Under the pieces are notes generated by a model. It ran no database searches, was not told the origin of the DNA, and worked only from the letters and a program-made list of their open reading frames with translations. Made by a program: the position numbers and the translations under genes. Of a stretch of DNA of 64,000 nt, positions 1 through 9,600 are shown one piece after another (position 1 is the stretch's first letter; each line of letters starts with the position of its first letter). This stretch comes from Planctomycetota bacterium (GTDB taxonomy: Bacteria > Planctomycetota > PLA2 > JAEUHO01), in the NCBI GenBank assembly GCA_020851795.1, contig JADZCA010000117.1:72021-136020 (forward strand), given 5' to 3'.

Positions 1-489
1 GGCGTGAAGGTGGAGTTCGCCACCGAGGCGTTCGACGCGCCGCCGTGGCACGGCTGGAAGATCACGATGACGTTCCCCGAGCCGCCGCCGGTGGGCGCGG
101 TGTCGGGGCACGCGCTGATCCGCACGGACGACCCTGACAACCCGAAGGTGCAGACGTTGATCGGCGGGGCGATCTCGGGGCGGGTGGTGGTGTCGCTGCT
201 CAAGCCGTCGTTCGGGATCGTGCCGAAGGGCAAGGGCGGCAAGCTGTTCGTGCGGCTGCGGCCGTTCGACGCCACGATCGACCTCGGCACGGTCGCGGCC
301 AAGGCGCGCAAGGGCACCGTGCTCGCGAAGGCGGTGGCCGACGAGCACATGAAGGGCGAGTGGGTCGTCGAGCTCGAGCTGCCCAAGGACGCGGCGCCGG
401 GTCCGATCGACGACGTCGTCGACCTGACGACCGCCGTGAAGGGCGAGGAGTCGATCGCCCTCGAGATCAGCGGGACGGTGATGCCGTAG
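1..489 (+). CDS. Hypothetical protein, C-terminal part (DUF1573-like beta-sandwich), truncated by window edge
   Basis: The frame is open from the first base, so the true start lies outside the window and about 162 residues are visible. The sequence looks like all-beta, extracytoplasmic Ig-like domains, with alternating hydrophobic strands and Gly/Pro turns, and ends in a strand of the type L-E-I-S-G-T-V. This resembles the DUF1573-type domains common in planctomycetal secreted proteins, but I see no diagnostic motif, so the family is a tentative guess. The TAG stop is followed within one or two bases by the first palindrome of the RAYT module. The next gene in the same space is read from the opposite strand, so this gene ends in a convergent gap. 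Confidence 0.6.
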   Translation, partial: GVKVEFATEAFDAPPWHGWKITMTFPEPPPVGAVSGHALIRTDDPDNPKVQTLIGGAISGRVVVSLLKPSFGIVPKGKGGKLFVRLRPFDATIDLGTVAAKARKGTVLAKAVADEHMKGEWVVELELPKDAAPGPIDDVVDLTTAVKGEESIALEISGTVMP

Positions 490-577
490 ATACAGTGGTG
501 CCCGGCACCGTTGTACCCATTGCGTGCATTGCGCAAGCGATCGATACACCGGTGCCGGGCACCGGTGTATCGATCGC
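490..577. repeat. Left REP pair (BIME-like) of the RAYT module
   Basis: Two palindromes built on GGTGCC-N-GGCACC. The outer one (about 490-516) is imperfect. The inner one (537-577) is a perfect 20-1-20 palindrome with G in the centre, read by direct base comparison. They are joined by a linker containing TGCGCAAGCGAT. The pair begins directly after the stop codon of the upstream gene and ends 10 bases before the transposase stop codon. Matching arms occur on the other side of the transposase. Confidence 0.85.
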
Positions 578-587
578 CCACGGCGAC

Positions 588-1583
588 TCAGCGGAAGATC
601 GGCGCGTACAGTTCGGCCGAGCCGATCTGGACGACCTCGACCGCGGCGGCACGGTAGGACGGCACCGCGGCCATCGCGGTCAGGTGGTCGCGCGCGCGAC
701 GGAGGACGGTGCCCAGCGAGAGCCCGGTGAGCGCCGCGATTTCGCGAAGCGATGACCCGGCGCACCGGGCGTGCAGTCCGACACGGAGGCACTGCGCGGC
801 AGACGTGACGTTGTACGCGTCGGAGTGACGAGCGATCGCCTCGGGGATCGCGCGGTCGATCGCCTCTGCGTCGAGCATCTGGATGCGCCGCGCGACGCCG
901 TCCGCCTTCTGTGCGTTGGCGTCGAGCCAGCGTTCGATGTGCTCGGGACGTGGTGCGAGCACCGTCACAATCGGGCGCGCCGAGGTGGTGCTGCTGTTCG
1001 CGAACGCGTCGAGCGCTCGCCAGCATCGCGCATCGGACGCGCCCGCCGGCGCGACGCCGTAGCGCGCGGGGTCGAACGTGCCGCCGTGTCTCGGGGCGGC
1101 GATCGACTCGACGAGCGTCCGCGTGAGCCACCTCGGTCCCGGTGGCCGATGGTAGTGGAACGCGCTGCCGTACGGGTAGTCGGCGGGTCGGGCGACGATG
1201 CCTGCGACGACGGGGTTGCGGTCGATGTACCAGAGCACCGCGTCGCGGTAGTCGGTGTCTTCGATGCGCTTCGCGTGGTAGCGGTTGCGGAACAGGGGGC
1301 CGGGCCGGTCGGACAGCTGGTTGAACCACCGAGAGAAGTTCCCTTGCGCGCCGTGCATCGCCTCGTCGAGGCGTCCCTCGGGGCTCTCTGTGACGAGGTG
1401 GAAGTGCGTGGTCATCAGGCAGTAGGCGTGGATGCGGATCAGACCGTCGTCGACGGCGCGGGCCAGCAGCGACTCGAACCGTCGCATGTCGGCGTCCGAG
1501 TCGAAGAGCGGGCGGCGACCCACCGCCCGGTTCATGACGTGGTGGAGCGCTCCAGGCGAGTCGTTGCGGGGAGGGCGAGGCAT
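588..1583 (-). CDS. REP-associated tyrosine transposase (RAYT, Y1 HUH family)
   Basis: A 331-residue single-strand DNA transposase of the IS200/IS605-like Y1 superfamily; RAYTs act on REP hairpins and are usually domesticated, single-copy genes. The HUH motif is T-T-H-F-H-L-V (His60, His62) and the catalytic tyrosine is probably Tyr119 in W-Y-I-D-R-N-P-V, matching the family Y-I-H-x-N-P block. Residues about 240-331 form the extra C-terminal helix-turn-helix-like region (S-L-R-E-I-A-A-L-T-G-L-S) found in this family. I chose the ATG before P-R-P-P-R-N because the longer reading enters the palindrome. No strong ribosome-binding site is seen. Both flanks carry REP pairs whose inner arms are identical, which is strong evidence for the assignment. 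Confidence 0.92.
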   Translation of the reverse strand: MPRPPRNDSPGALHHVMNRAVGRRPLFDSDADMRRFESLLARAVDDGLIRIHAYCLMTTHFHLVTESPEGRLDEAMHGAQGNFSRWFNQLSDRPGPLFRNRYHAKRIEDTDYRDAVLWYIDRNPVVAGIVARPADYPYGSAFHYHRPPGPRWLTRTLVESIAAPRHGGTFDPARYGVAPAGASDARCWRALDAFANSSTTSARPIVTVLAPRPEHIERWLDANAQKADGVARRIQMLDAEAIDRAIPEAIARHSDAYNVTSAAQCLRVGLHARCAGSSLREIAALTGLSLGTVLRRARDHLTAMAAVPSYRAAAVEVVQIGSAELYAPIFR

Positions 1584-1628
1584 CGGCGCATCGATGAACT
1601 CGCGCGACGTCCGCCCGCGGTCACCAGC

Positions 1629-1726
1629 GCGATCGATACACCGGTGCCTGGCACCGGTGTATCGATCGCCTGCGTTGTACAAGCGATTGGTACATCGGTG
1701 CCTGGCACGACTGTGCCTGGCACCGC
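1629..1726. repeat. Right REP cluster of the RAYT module
   Basis: The inner palindrome 1629-1669 has 20-base arms identical to those at 537-577, with T instead of G at the centre. After a linker containing TGCGTTGTACAAGCGAT come two less perfect units, about 1688-1709 and 1711-1726, each containing a GTGCCTGGCAC core. The cluster ends five bases before the stop codon of the converging HEAT-repeat gene, so the module fills the whole intergenic gap. Confidence 0.85.
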
Positions 1727-1730
1727 GCTG

Positions 1731-3590
1731 CTACTTGACGGAGGCCCAGCCCGGGCGCGAGAGCGTCGAGAGGACGAGCGCGCCGAGCTGAGGGTCGTCC
1801 TTCATCGCGACGAGGGCCGCCTTCTCGTCCGGCGTCGGCGACGGCAGACGCGAGAGCCCCCACACGCCCGCCATGCGCACGTCCGCGGCGGTGTCGCGCG
1901 CGAACCCGAGCAGCGCCGTGCGCACGTCGGGGTCGTCGGGCGCGATCGCCGCGAGCGACCGCGCCGCGCGAGCCCGAACGTCGGGGACCCGCTCCGCAGC
2001 CGCCACGTCGGAAGCGAGCCGAAGCAGCGTCGGCACGAGCGGCTTCGCGTCCGCGCCCAGCCGCCAGACGCCCGAGACCGTGCGCACCGCCGCCGCGCGA
2101 GCCGCCGGATCGGCGTCGTCCACCGCGCGGACGAGACGACGCAACGTCGCGTCGTCGACGCGAGACGAGGCGTCGAGCCCCGCCAGCGCGGCGCCGCGCA
2201 CCGCAGCACGCCCGTCGTCGAGCACGCGCCCCAGCGCCGCCGACGTGGCCGACGTCGGGGCGCGCCCCGACACCCGCGCGACCGCCGCGGCGCCGCGCGC
2301 CGCCACCTCCTCGTCCGCGCGCCCCGCGACCTCGGCGAGCCCCTCGACGATCGCGTCCGGCCGCTCCGCCGGCCGCAGCGCGTCGAGCCACGCGCCGACC
2401 TCGGCCGCTTCGCCGCGGGCGATGCGCTCCGCCGCGTAGGCGAGCACGTCGTCGGTCCCGACCGCCGCGAGCGCCGGGACCACCGCGACCCGCGTGGCGT
2501 CGGGCAGCGCCGCGACGACCGACAGCAGGTCCCTCGCGACGTCGGCTCCGCGCGCGCCCAACGACGACACCACCGCCAAGACGTTCTGCGCCGCCACGGC
2601 GTCCCGCCGCGCCACCTCGACGAGGCGCGTGCGCAGCTCCGCATCGACCCGCGGGAGCTTCCGCACGACGGCGCACCAGGTCGCCGGGTCGCCCGGGCCT
2701 CCGGCTTCGAGCCGCTCGGCGAGGAACGCGCCGAGCTCGGGGCCGGCCGCGGACCAGTCTCCCTCCGACCCGCCGAGCACGCGCTGGATCGCGCGGCGTT
2801 CGTCCGGCCCGCCCCGCCGCCAGCGCTCCACCAGCGTGGCGAGCGCCGCCGCCGGCGCGGGACGCAGCCCCACGAGCACGCCTCCCCACGCCGGCAGGTC
2901 CTGCGGGTCCGCCCCCGCCAGCGCCGCCGCGACGGCGGCCCCGCCCGCCTTCGGGTCCTCCGCGAGCCGCTCGATGGCCCCCTCGAGGCCGTCGAGCACC
3001 CGGGCGTTGGACGACGCCCGACGCCGAGCCTCGGCGACGGCCCGCAACAGGGCCTCCCCCGCCGCGGGATCCAGCACGCGGACCGCGCGCGCCGGGTCGT
3101 CGAACGCCGGCGCGTCCGCCGCGAGCCGGGCGAGCTCGAGCAGGTCGCGACGGTCGCCGCGGACGCGCATCGCCGCCGCGCGCGCCCAGACGCGCTCGAC
3201 CGGGTCGTCCGCCTCGCGCAGCGCCTCGATGGCGTCGAGCGCCGCGCGGTCCACGACGCCCCGCTCGGCCACCGCGCGCAGCGTCGTCAGCCTACGCACC
3301 ACGAGGCGCGAGCCGAGCCCGGCCCGCACGGCTCCGGTCGTCAGCGGGCCCGGATCGGCGAACGGGTCCCCGTGGACCAGCGCTCCCTTCGAAGCCCCGC
3401 CCAGCGACGTGTCGGCCGCGGGCGCGACGGCCTCGCTGTCCCGAGGGCTCGACGGAGCGTCGTGGGCGAGCTCGCGCCACGCGACGTACGCGCCCGCGCC
3501 GAGCGCGGCGACGACGACGGCCCCCGCGACCCGCCCAGCGCGGACACGGCGACGCAGCGACGTGGGAACGGGAGGTCTCGACGCGGCCAC
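1731..3590 (-). CDS. Membrane-anchored HEAT-repeat domain protein
   Basis: The protein has 619 residues. A basic N-terminus is followed by one hydrophobic segment (about residues 20-36, A-G-A-V-V-V-A-A-L-G-A-G-A-Y-V-A), then an Asp/Ser/Pro linker. The rest is a long Ala/Arg/Asp-rich alpha-helical solenoid with repeated patterns such as D-P-A-A-R-A-A-A-V-R and D-P-D-V-R-T-A-L-L, typical of HEAT/PBS-lyase-like repeats. HEAT solenoids generally bind partner proteins; no enzymatic motif is visible. The start is a GTG at the 5' limit of the frame, without an obvious ribosome-binding site. It lies 63 bases downstream of the giant IPT gene on the same strand, so co-transcription is possible. Substrate or partner cannot be inferred. 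Confidence 0.8.
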   Translation of the reverse strand: MAASRPPVPTSLRRRVRAGRVAGAVVVAALGAGAYVAWRELAHDAPSSPRDSEAVAPAADTSLGGASKGALVHGDPFADPGPLTTGAVRAGLGSRLVVRRLTTLRAVAERGVVDRAALDAIEALREADDPVERVWARAAAMRVRGDRRDLLELARLAADAPAFDDPARAVRVLDPAAGEALLRAVAEARRRASSNARVLDGLEGAIERLAEDPKAGGAAVAAALAGADPQDLPAWGGVLVGLRPAPAAALATLVERWRRGGPDERRAIQRVLGGSEGDWSAAGPELGAFLAERLEAGGPGDPATWCAVVRKLPRVDAELRTRLVEVARRDAVAAQNVLAVVSSLGARGADVARDLLSVVAALPDATRVAVVPALAAVGTDDVLAYAAERIARGEAAEVGAWLDALRPAERPDAIVEGLAEVAGRADEEVAARGAAAVARVSGRAPTSATSAALGRVLDDGRAAVRGAALAGLDASSRVDDATLRRLVRAVDDADPAARAAAVRTVSGVWRLGADAKPLVPTLLRLASDVAAAERVPDVRARAARSLAAIAPDDPDVRTALLGFARDTAADVRMAGVWGLSRLPSPTPDEKAALVAMKDDPQLGALVLSTLSRPGWASVK

Positions 3591-3653
3591 GGGACGGATG
3601 CTACGCGCGTCCGCAGGCTCGGGCGGGTGTCCGCCCGAGCCCGTGAGCCGTCG

Positions 3654-6600
3654 TCACGGCGAGGTGGTGAACTCGGATGCCGCGCCGGCGACGACGATCG
3701 CCCCGAGTCCCGCCCCGGTGGACGAGACGATGACGTTCACGTTCGCGCCGTCGCTGACGTAGGCGCGGTCGGCGACCGAGCCCGGCCCGACGATGAACGT
3801 CGCGTTCGCCACGCCGGCGGCCACCGCAGGCACGCCCGTGATGATGACGAACGACTGCACGTTGTTCGGGCCGGCCTGCCCGATCCACACGCGGGAGAAC
3901 GTCGCGTCCACGCCGATCACGCCGGTCGGGTTCGTCCCGGGGGCGAGCGGCGTCGTCCACAGGTTCGTCGTGAGGTCGGCGGAGTCGAACGCCGCCACCG
4001 CGTCCGCCCCGATGCCCGGGTCGTCGTAGGTCAGGAACACCTGGTTCGACGACGGGTTGAGCGCGAGGGTCTGGGTCCAGACGGCCGCACCCACGTTCGC
4101 GACCACGACCACGCCGCCGGTCAGCTGCGTGTCGAGGTCCAGTCGGACGATCCCGGGCGCGTTCGTCGGAGCCAGCGCCTGCCGGTTGGGGAGGTCGAGC
4201 ACGATCCCGCCCGTCGTCGCGCCGAACGCCAGGATCGGCGCCGTGGCGATCACGGTGTCGGTGCGGGTGTCGATCACGACGAAGCTGTTGTTGGAGATAA
4301 CGTAGAGCCGGTGCGCCGTCTCGTCGAGCGCCATCCCGGCACCCGCCGCGGGCAGCGTGATCGCCGGCCTGAGGGCCGCGGCGCCCAGCGTCGGCGCACC
4401 GGCCCCCGACGTCGCGGCCGGCCCGGCGAGATCCACCACCTGCACGGTCGCGCCGTTGACGGCGAACGCCTTGTTCAGCGTCGGGTCGATCGCCACCCCG
4501 CCGGCGCCGACCGAGGCCCCCGCGATCGGGGTGCCGGGCACGATCGTGTTCGCGGCGGCGCCGTACGGGTTCGCGGCCGACGTCGCGATGAGCGTGAGGC
4601 CGCCCGTCCCGGCGACCGCGAGGAGGTTGTCCGCGCGGAAGTAGGACGTCGTCGCGAGGTCCGTGCAGGTCCCGTCCTCGAAGCGGACGCGGACGCTCAC
4701 GTTGGCGATCGTGCTCGCCGCGGCGACGACGTTGGGGGCGGACCCCGTCACCGTCGTCGCGGACGCCACCGTGCCGGGCACGACGTCGAAGGCCGACGTC
4801 CCGCCGCGGAACGGCGTCCCGGCGGCGACCGAGAACTCGACCTGCACGGCCTGGCCCACCAGGTTGGTGAAGTCGTTGTTGCCCGCGGTCGCGATCACGG
4901 TGAACGGCGTGCTGCCGTCGTAGGCGAGGTTCTGCGGCACGAAGCCGGTCGCGCCGGCTCCGGCCACCTGCGGCGCCTGATAGGTCAGCACGTTCGTCGC
5001 GCCCGCGCAGGTGCCGTCGGGGAAGAACACCGTCACCGACGCCTGCGCCGAGGCCGCGCCGCAGATCGTCGCGTCGGGCACCTCCGTCGTGATCGTGCTC
5101 CCCGCGCCCACGAAACCCGTCGTCTCGAAGACGTTCGAGGTCCCGTCCGCGAACACGTTCGCATTCGACGCGAACCGCACGCGGACCGCGGTGTTGACCG
5201 CGACGTTGCCGAAGTTCGCGCCGTTGATCGTCGAGACGCCCGTGGTGAAGCGGGCGCGCAACGTGTTCGGCGTCATCGACGTCACCGTCGGCATCGTGTA
5301 CGTCAGCGTGTTCGTGGTCGGCGTGACCACGCACCCGTTGACGAGGACCACGGACACCGACGCGCTCAGCGTCGCGGCGACCTGGCACGAGCTCGCGCCG
5401 GGCACGTTCGCGACCGTGATCGTCGTCCCACCCGCGTCCACGACGCCCGTGGTCTCGGCCTGGGCGCTCGTGCCGGACTCGAAGGGCGTGCCCGTGGCCG
5501 CGACGAAGCGGACGGTGACGGTCGCATTCGGCGGCAGGTTGGCCCCGGAGAGCGTGATCCCCACCGGCGCGAGTGCGTCCACCGTCGTGGGCGAGAGCGA
5601 CGCGAGCGTCGGCGCCGTGTAGGTCAGCGTCGTCGTGTCGGAGCAGGTCCCGTCGGGGTAGAGCACCCGGACGGTGACGGCCACCGTGCCCGTGCACACG
5701 CGGCCCGCGGCCGGCGTGAAGGACACCGAGCCGCCGCCGGCGGCGGCGACGCCCGCGACGTCGGCCGTGGACTGCGTGCCGTCGCCGAACAGCGGCGCGG
5801 CCGCGGTCAAGCGGACGGTCACCGCGGTCGCCGCGGCGTACGCCGGTCCGTTCGTCACGCCCGACAGCGTCTCCGCGGGCGGGCTCGCGGCCGCCACGGG
5901 GTTCGTGGTGAAGGTGCCCGCCGCGATGGACGGACGCGAGTACGTCAGTGTCCCGCCCACCGCGTACGAGCACGGGCCGGCGCGGAGCACGATCTCGAGG
6001 CTCGTGGCCACCGAAGCCGTCTCGCACAGCGTCGCCGCCGGCGGCGTGACGCTGATCGTCGTGCCGCCGCCGCTGACGACGCCGGCGACGGTCGCCTGCG
6101 CCTGGGTGCCGCCCGCGAAAGGCGTCCCCGCCGCCGCGGTGAAGCGCACCGTCACCGGCGACCCGTCGGCGGGCAGGTTCGTGCCCGCGACCGCGAGGAC
6201 CGCCGGCGGCGCACCCGCCGACGCGGTCACGGCACCGATCGAGGTGAACGTGGGCGCCTGGTAGGTGAGCGTGCCCGCCGAGGTCGCGGGGCAGGTCGAG
6301 TTGCCGATGTCGAGCGTCACCGAGACGGCGTTGCTCGAGCCCGGCGTGCAGAGGTCGGCGATGGGCAGCGGGATCGAGACGACGCCGCCGGCGCCCGCCG
6401 AGCCCACGACCTGCGCCTGCGCCTGCGTGCCCGCGGCGAAGACGAGCGCGTTGCCGGCGGCTGTCAGCGTGACGCCGATGGGCGTCCCGACCGGCGGCGG
6501 GTTGTTCAGCGTCACGGACACGCTGCCGGGGTTCTGCGCGTTGATGTTGCCCGAGAGCGCGGCGGCCACGCTCGGGCCGGTGAACGTGACGGCGGTGGCG

Positions 6601-9600
6601 CCGGAGTCGGCGCAGGCGCCCATCGCGAAGATCAGGCGGAACGTCGCCGTCGAGGTCGCGCCCGCGCAGACGCGCGCGAGCGGCGCGGTCGTCGTGAGCG
6701 TGGTCGCCGACGTGATCGTGCCGGGCAGGTCCACCGACGTCAGCGTGCCGTCCCCGAAGATCGGGTCGGCCGAGGTCCAGCGCACCGTCACCTGCGTGGT
6801 CGGCGAGGCCGTCGGGCCGAAGCGCAGGCCGTTGACCGTCAGCGCCTGCGGCGTCATCGCGTTGACCGCGGCCGGGACGACCGACGAGACCGCCGGGGCC
6901 TGGTAGCGCAGCGTGCCGGGCACCGCGTAGAAGAGCGAGTTGCCCAGGAAGCGCACCTCGAGCGTGGCGTCGGCGGTGGCGAGCTCGCACACGGCCGCGG
7001 CCGGCGGCGTGACCGTCAGCGTGCCGGCGCCGGTGACCGTGCCGACCACCGTCTGGGTCTGCGAGGTGTTCCCGAAGATCGGCAGCGCGGAGGTGAAGCG
7101 CACCTCGGCCGTCGCACCGACCGCGGGGAAGCGCGTGCCGGTGACCGCGAGCGACGCGGGGGCCGTCGCGTCCCGCAGCACGGGCGCGCCGACCGTCGCG
7201 ATCGCGGGCGCGACGTAGTCGATCGTGCCGGCGGCGGCGCTCGGGCAGGTGCTGTTGCCGATGTCGAGGCCCACGGTCATCGTCATGGGCGAGGACGCGA
7301 GCGGGACGTCCCCGATGGGGAGCACCACGGAGATGCTGTTGGCGGGGGCGACCTGCGTGACCACCGTCGCCTGGTTCTGCGTGCCCGAAGCGAAGGGCCG
7401 CTGCCCGGCCGGGGCGACCAGCGTCACCGAGATCGGGGTGCCCACCGGCGGGAAGCTGCTCCCGGTGATCGTCACGGAGCCGGGGTTGAGCGCGTCCACC
7501 GTCGCGGCGAGCGCGGTGATCGACGGGCCCTGGAACGTCACGCCGCCGTTGGCGGCGCCGGAGCCCGTCGTCGCGCAGGCTCCCATCGGGAAGATCACGC
7601 GCAGCGACGCCGCGCTCGACGCGCCGGCGCACACGCGCGCGATCGGGGAGAGCGTCGTGATCGACGTGCTCGAGACGATCGTCCCGGGCAGGTCCACCGA
7701 CGTGAGCGTGCCGTCGCCGAAGATGGGGTCGGCCGAGGTCCAGTGGACGGTGACCTGGGTGTTCGCCGGCACCGTCGGCCCGAAGCGCAGGCCGGTGATC
7801 GTCACCGCCGCCGCCGTCAGCGACGTGATCGTGTTCGGCGCGACCGTCGTGATCGCCGGGCCCTCGTAGGTGAAGGTGCCGGGGACCGCGTAGTAGCAGG
7901 GGTCGTTGCCGAAGTTGACGTCGAGCGAGGCGGTCGCGGTGGTCAGCTCGCACACCGCGGCGGCGGGCGGCCGCACCGTGATCGACGTCGCCGCCGTCAC
8001 CGTCCCGACCACGGCCTGCACGAGGCCCGCGTTGCCGAACAGCTGCGGGTAGGCGGCGCCGGCGGTGAACCGCACGACGACCTGCGTGCCGACCGGCGGG
8101 AAGTTCGTGCCGTTGACCGTGAGGTTGGCGGGCTCGGTGGCGTCCCGCGTCACCGCCCCGATCGTGGTGATCGTCGGCGCGTTGTACGTGACGGTCGCCG
8201 CAGTGGCCTCCGCGCACGAGCCGTTGCCGAACGTGACGCGCGCGTCCACGTTGACCGCCGTGTCCGGCGGGCACACCGAGCCCGTCGGCAGCGACACCGT
8301 GACGGTGTTGGCCGGGCTCACCACGCCGTAGGCGAGCGTCTCGCGGTCGGTGCCCGAGCCGAAGATGCGCGGGTTGTTCGGCGTCCCGATGGTCACGAGG
8401 CGCACCGTCGTCGGCGTCCCCACCGGCGGGAAGCTCGCGCCGGTGATCGTCAGCGAGCCCGGGTTGAGCGCGGCGACGCTGGGCGTGTTCGGGGCGAAGG
8501 TCGGGCCGGGGAAGGTCACGAAGGGGCTGGGCGAGTCGGCGCACGAACCCTGCGGGAAGACCACGCGGATGTCGGCCGTGCTCGTGGTGTTCGGGCAGAT
8601 GCGCGCGAGCGGCGCCACGGTCGTGATCGTCGTGTTCGACGTCACCGTGCCGGGGAGGTCGATCGAGGCCTCGTTGCCGTCGGCGAAGATCAGGTCCGCC
8701 GACGTCCAGCGCACGAGGACCTGCACGCCGGTCGGCCCGAAGTTGGTGCCGGTGATCGTCAGCGCGGCCGGCGTCAGCGTCTCGATGACGTTGTCCGAGA
8801 TCGACGTGATCGTCGGCGCGAGGAACGTGACCGTGCCGCCCACCGGGTAGTCGCACGAGAAGTTGGAGAACACGACGTCCACCGCCGAGACCGTGTTGGC
8901 GGTGCACGAGGCGGGACGGGGCGGGCTGGCGACCGTGATCGTGTTGAAGGCCGACACGGTCCCGACCACCGTCGTGCGGCGGTGCGAGGCGTTGTCGAAG
9001 GCGAAGCCGTTCACGGCCGTGTCGGAGAAGCCGACGGTGACGACGCTGCCCGGCGCGGCGAAGTACTGGCCGGTGATGCTGATCGAGCCGGGCAGGTTCG
9101 CCGGCGTCGAGACCGCGAGCGCGTCGAAGGTGGGCGCGCGGTAGGTCACCGTGCCCGGCACCTGCGTCAGGCACCGGTTGCTGCCGAAGTTGAGGGCGAT
9201 CGAGGCCGACAGGTCGGTCAGCGGCGGGCAGACGTCGCCGAGCGGCGGCGTGACCTGGATGAAGCCGCTGGGGTTGACGAAGCCCGACGCGTGCCCCTCA
9301 CGGTTGGTGCCGGCGCCGAAGGGCGTGCCCGAGACGGCGGTGAACACGACCTCCACGGGCGTCCCGACCGGCGGGAAGTTCGTGCCGGTGATCAGGATGG
9401 GCGTCGGGTTGAGCGCCGTGATCGGCGGGAGGCCGTCGACGCTGCCCGCGACCGGGCCGTTGAACGTCACGATCGCGCCCGAGGAGTCGGCGCACGAACC
9501 GTTGGCGAAGAGCACGCGGACGGAGGCCGTCGCGGTGTTCGACGGGGTGCAGATGCGCGCCAGCGGCGTCGTCACCGAGATCGTGGTGGACGACGTGACG

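Noticed and set aside
3601..9174. Additional long minus-strand frame inside the IPT gene
   Set aside because: Overlaps the real gene in another phase and consists of Arg/His/Asp/Gly-rich text without conserved repeats.
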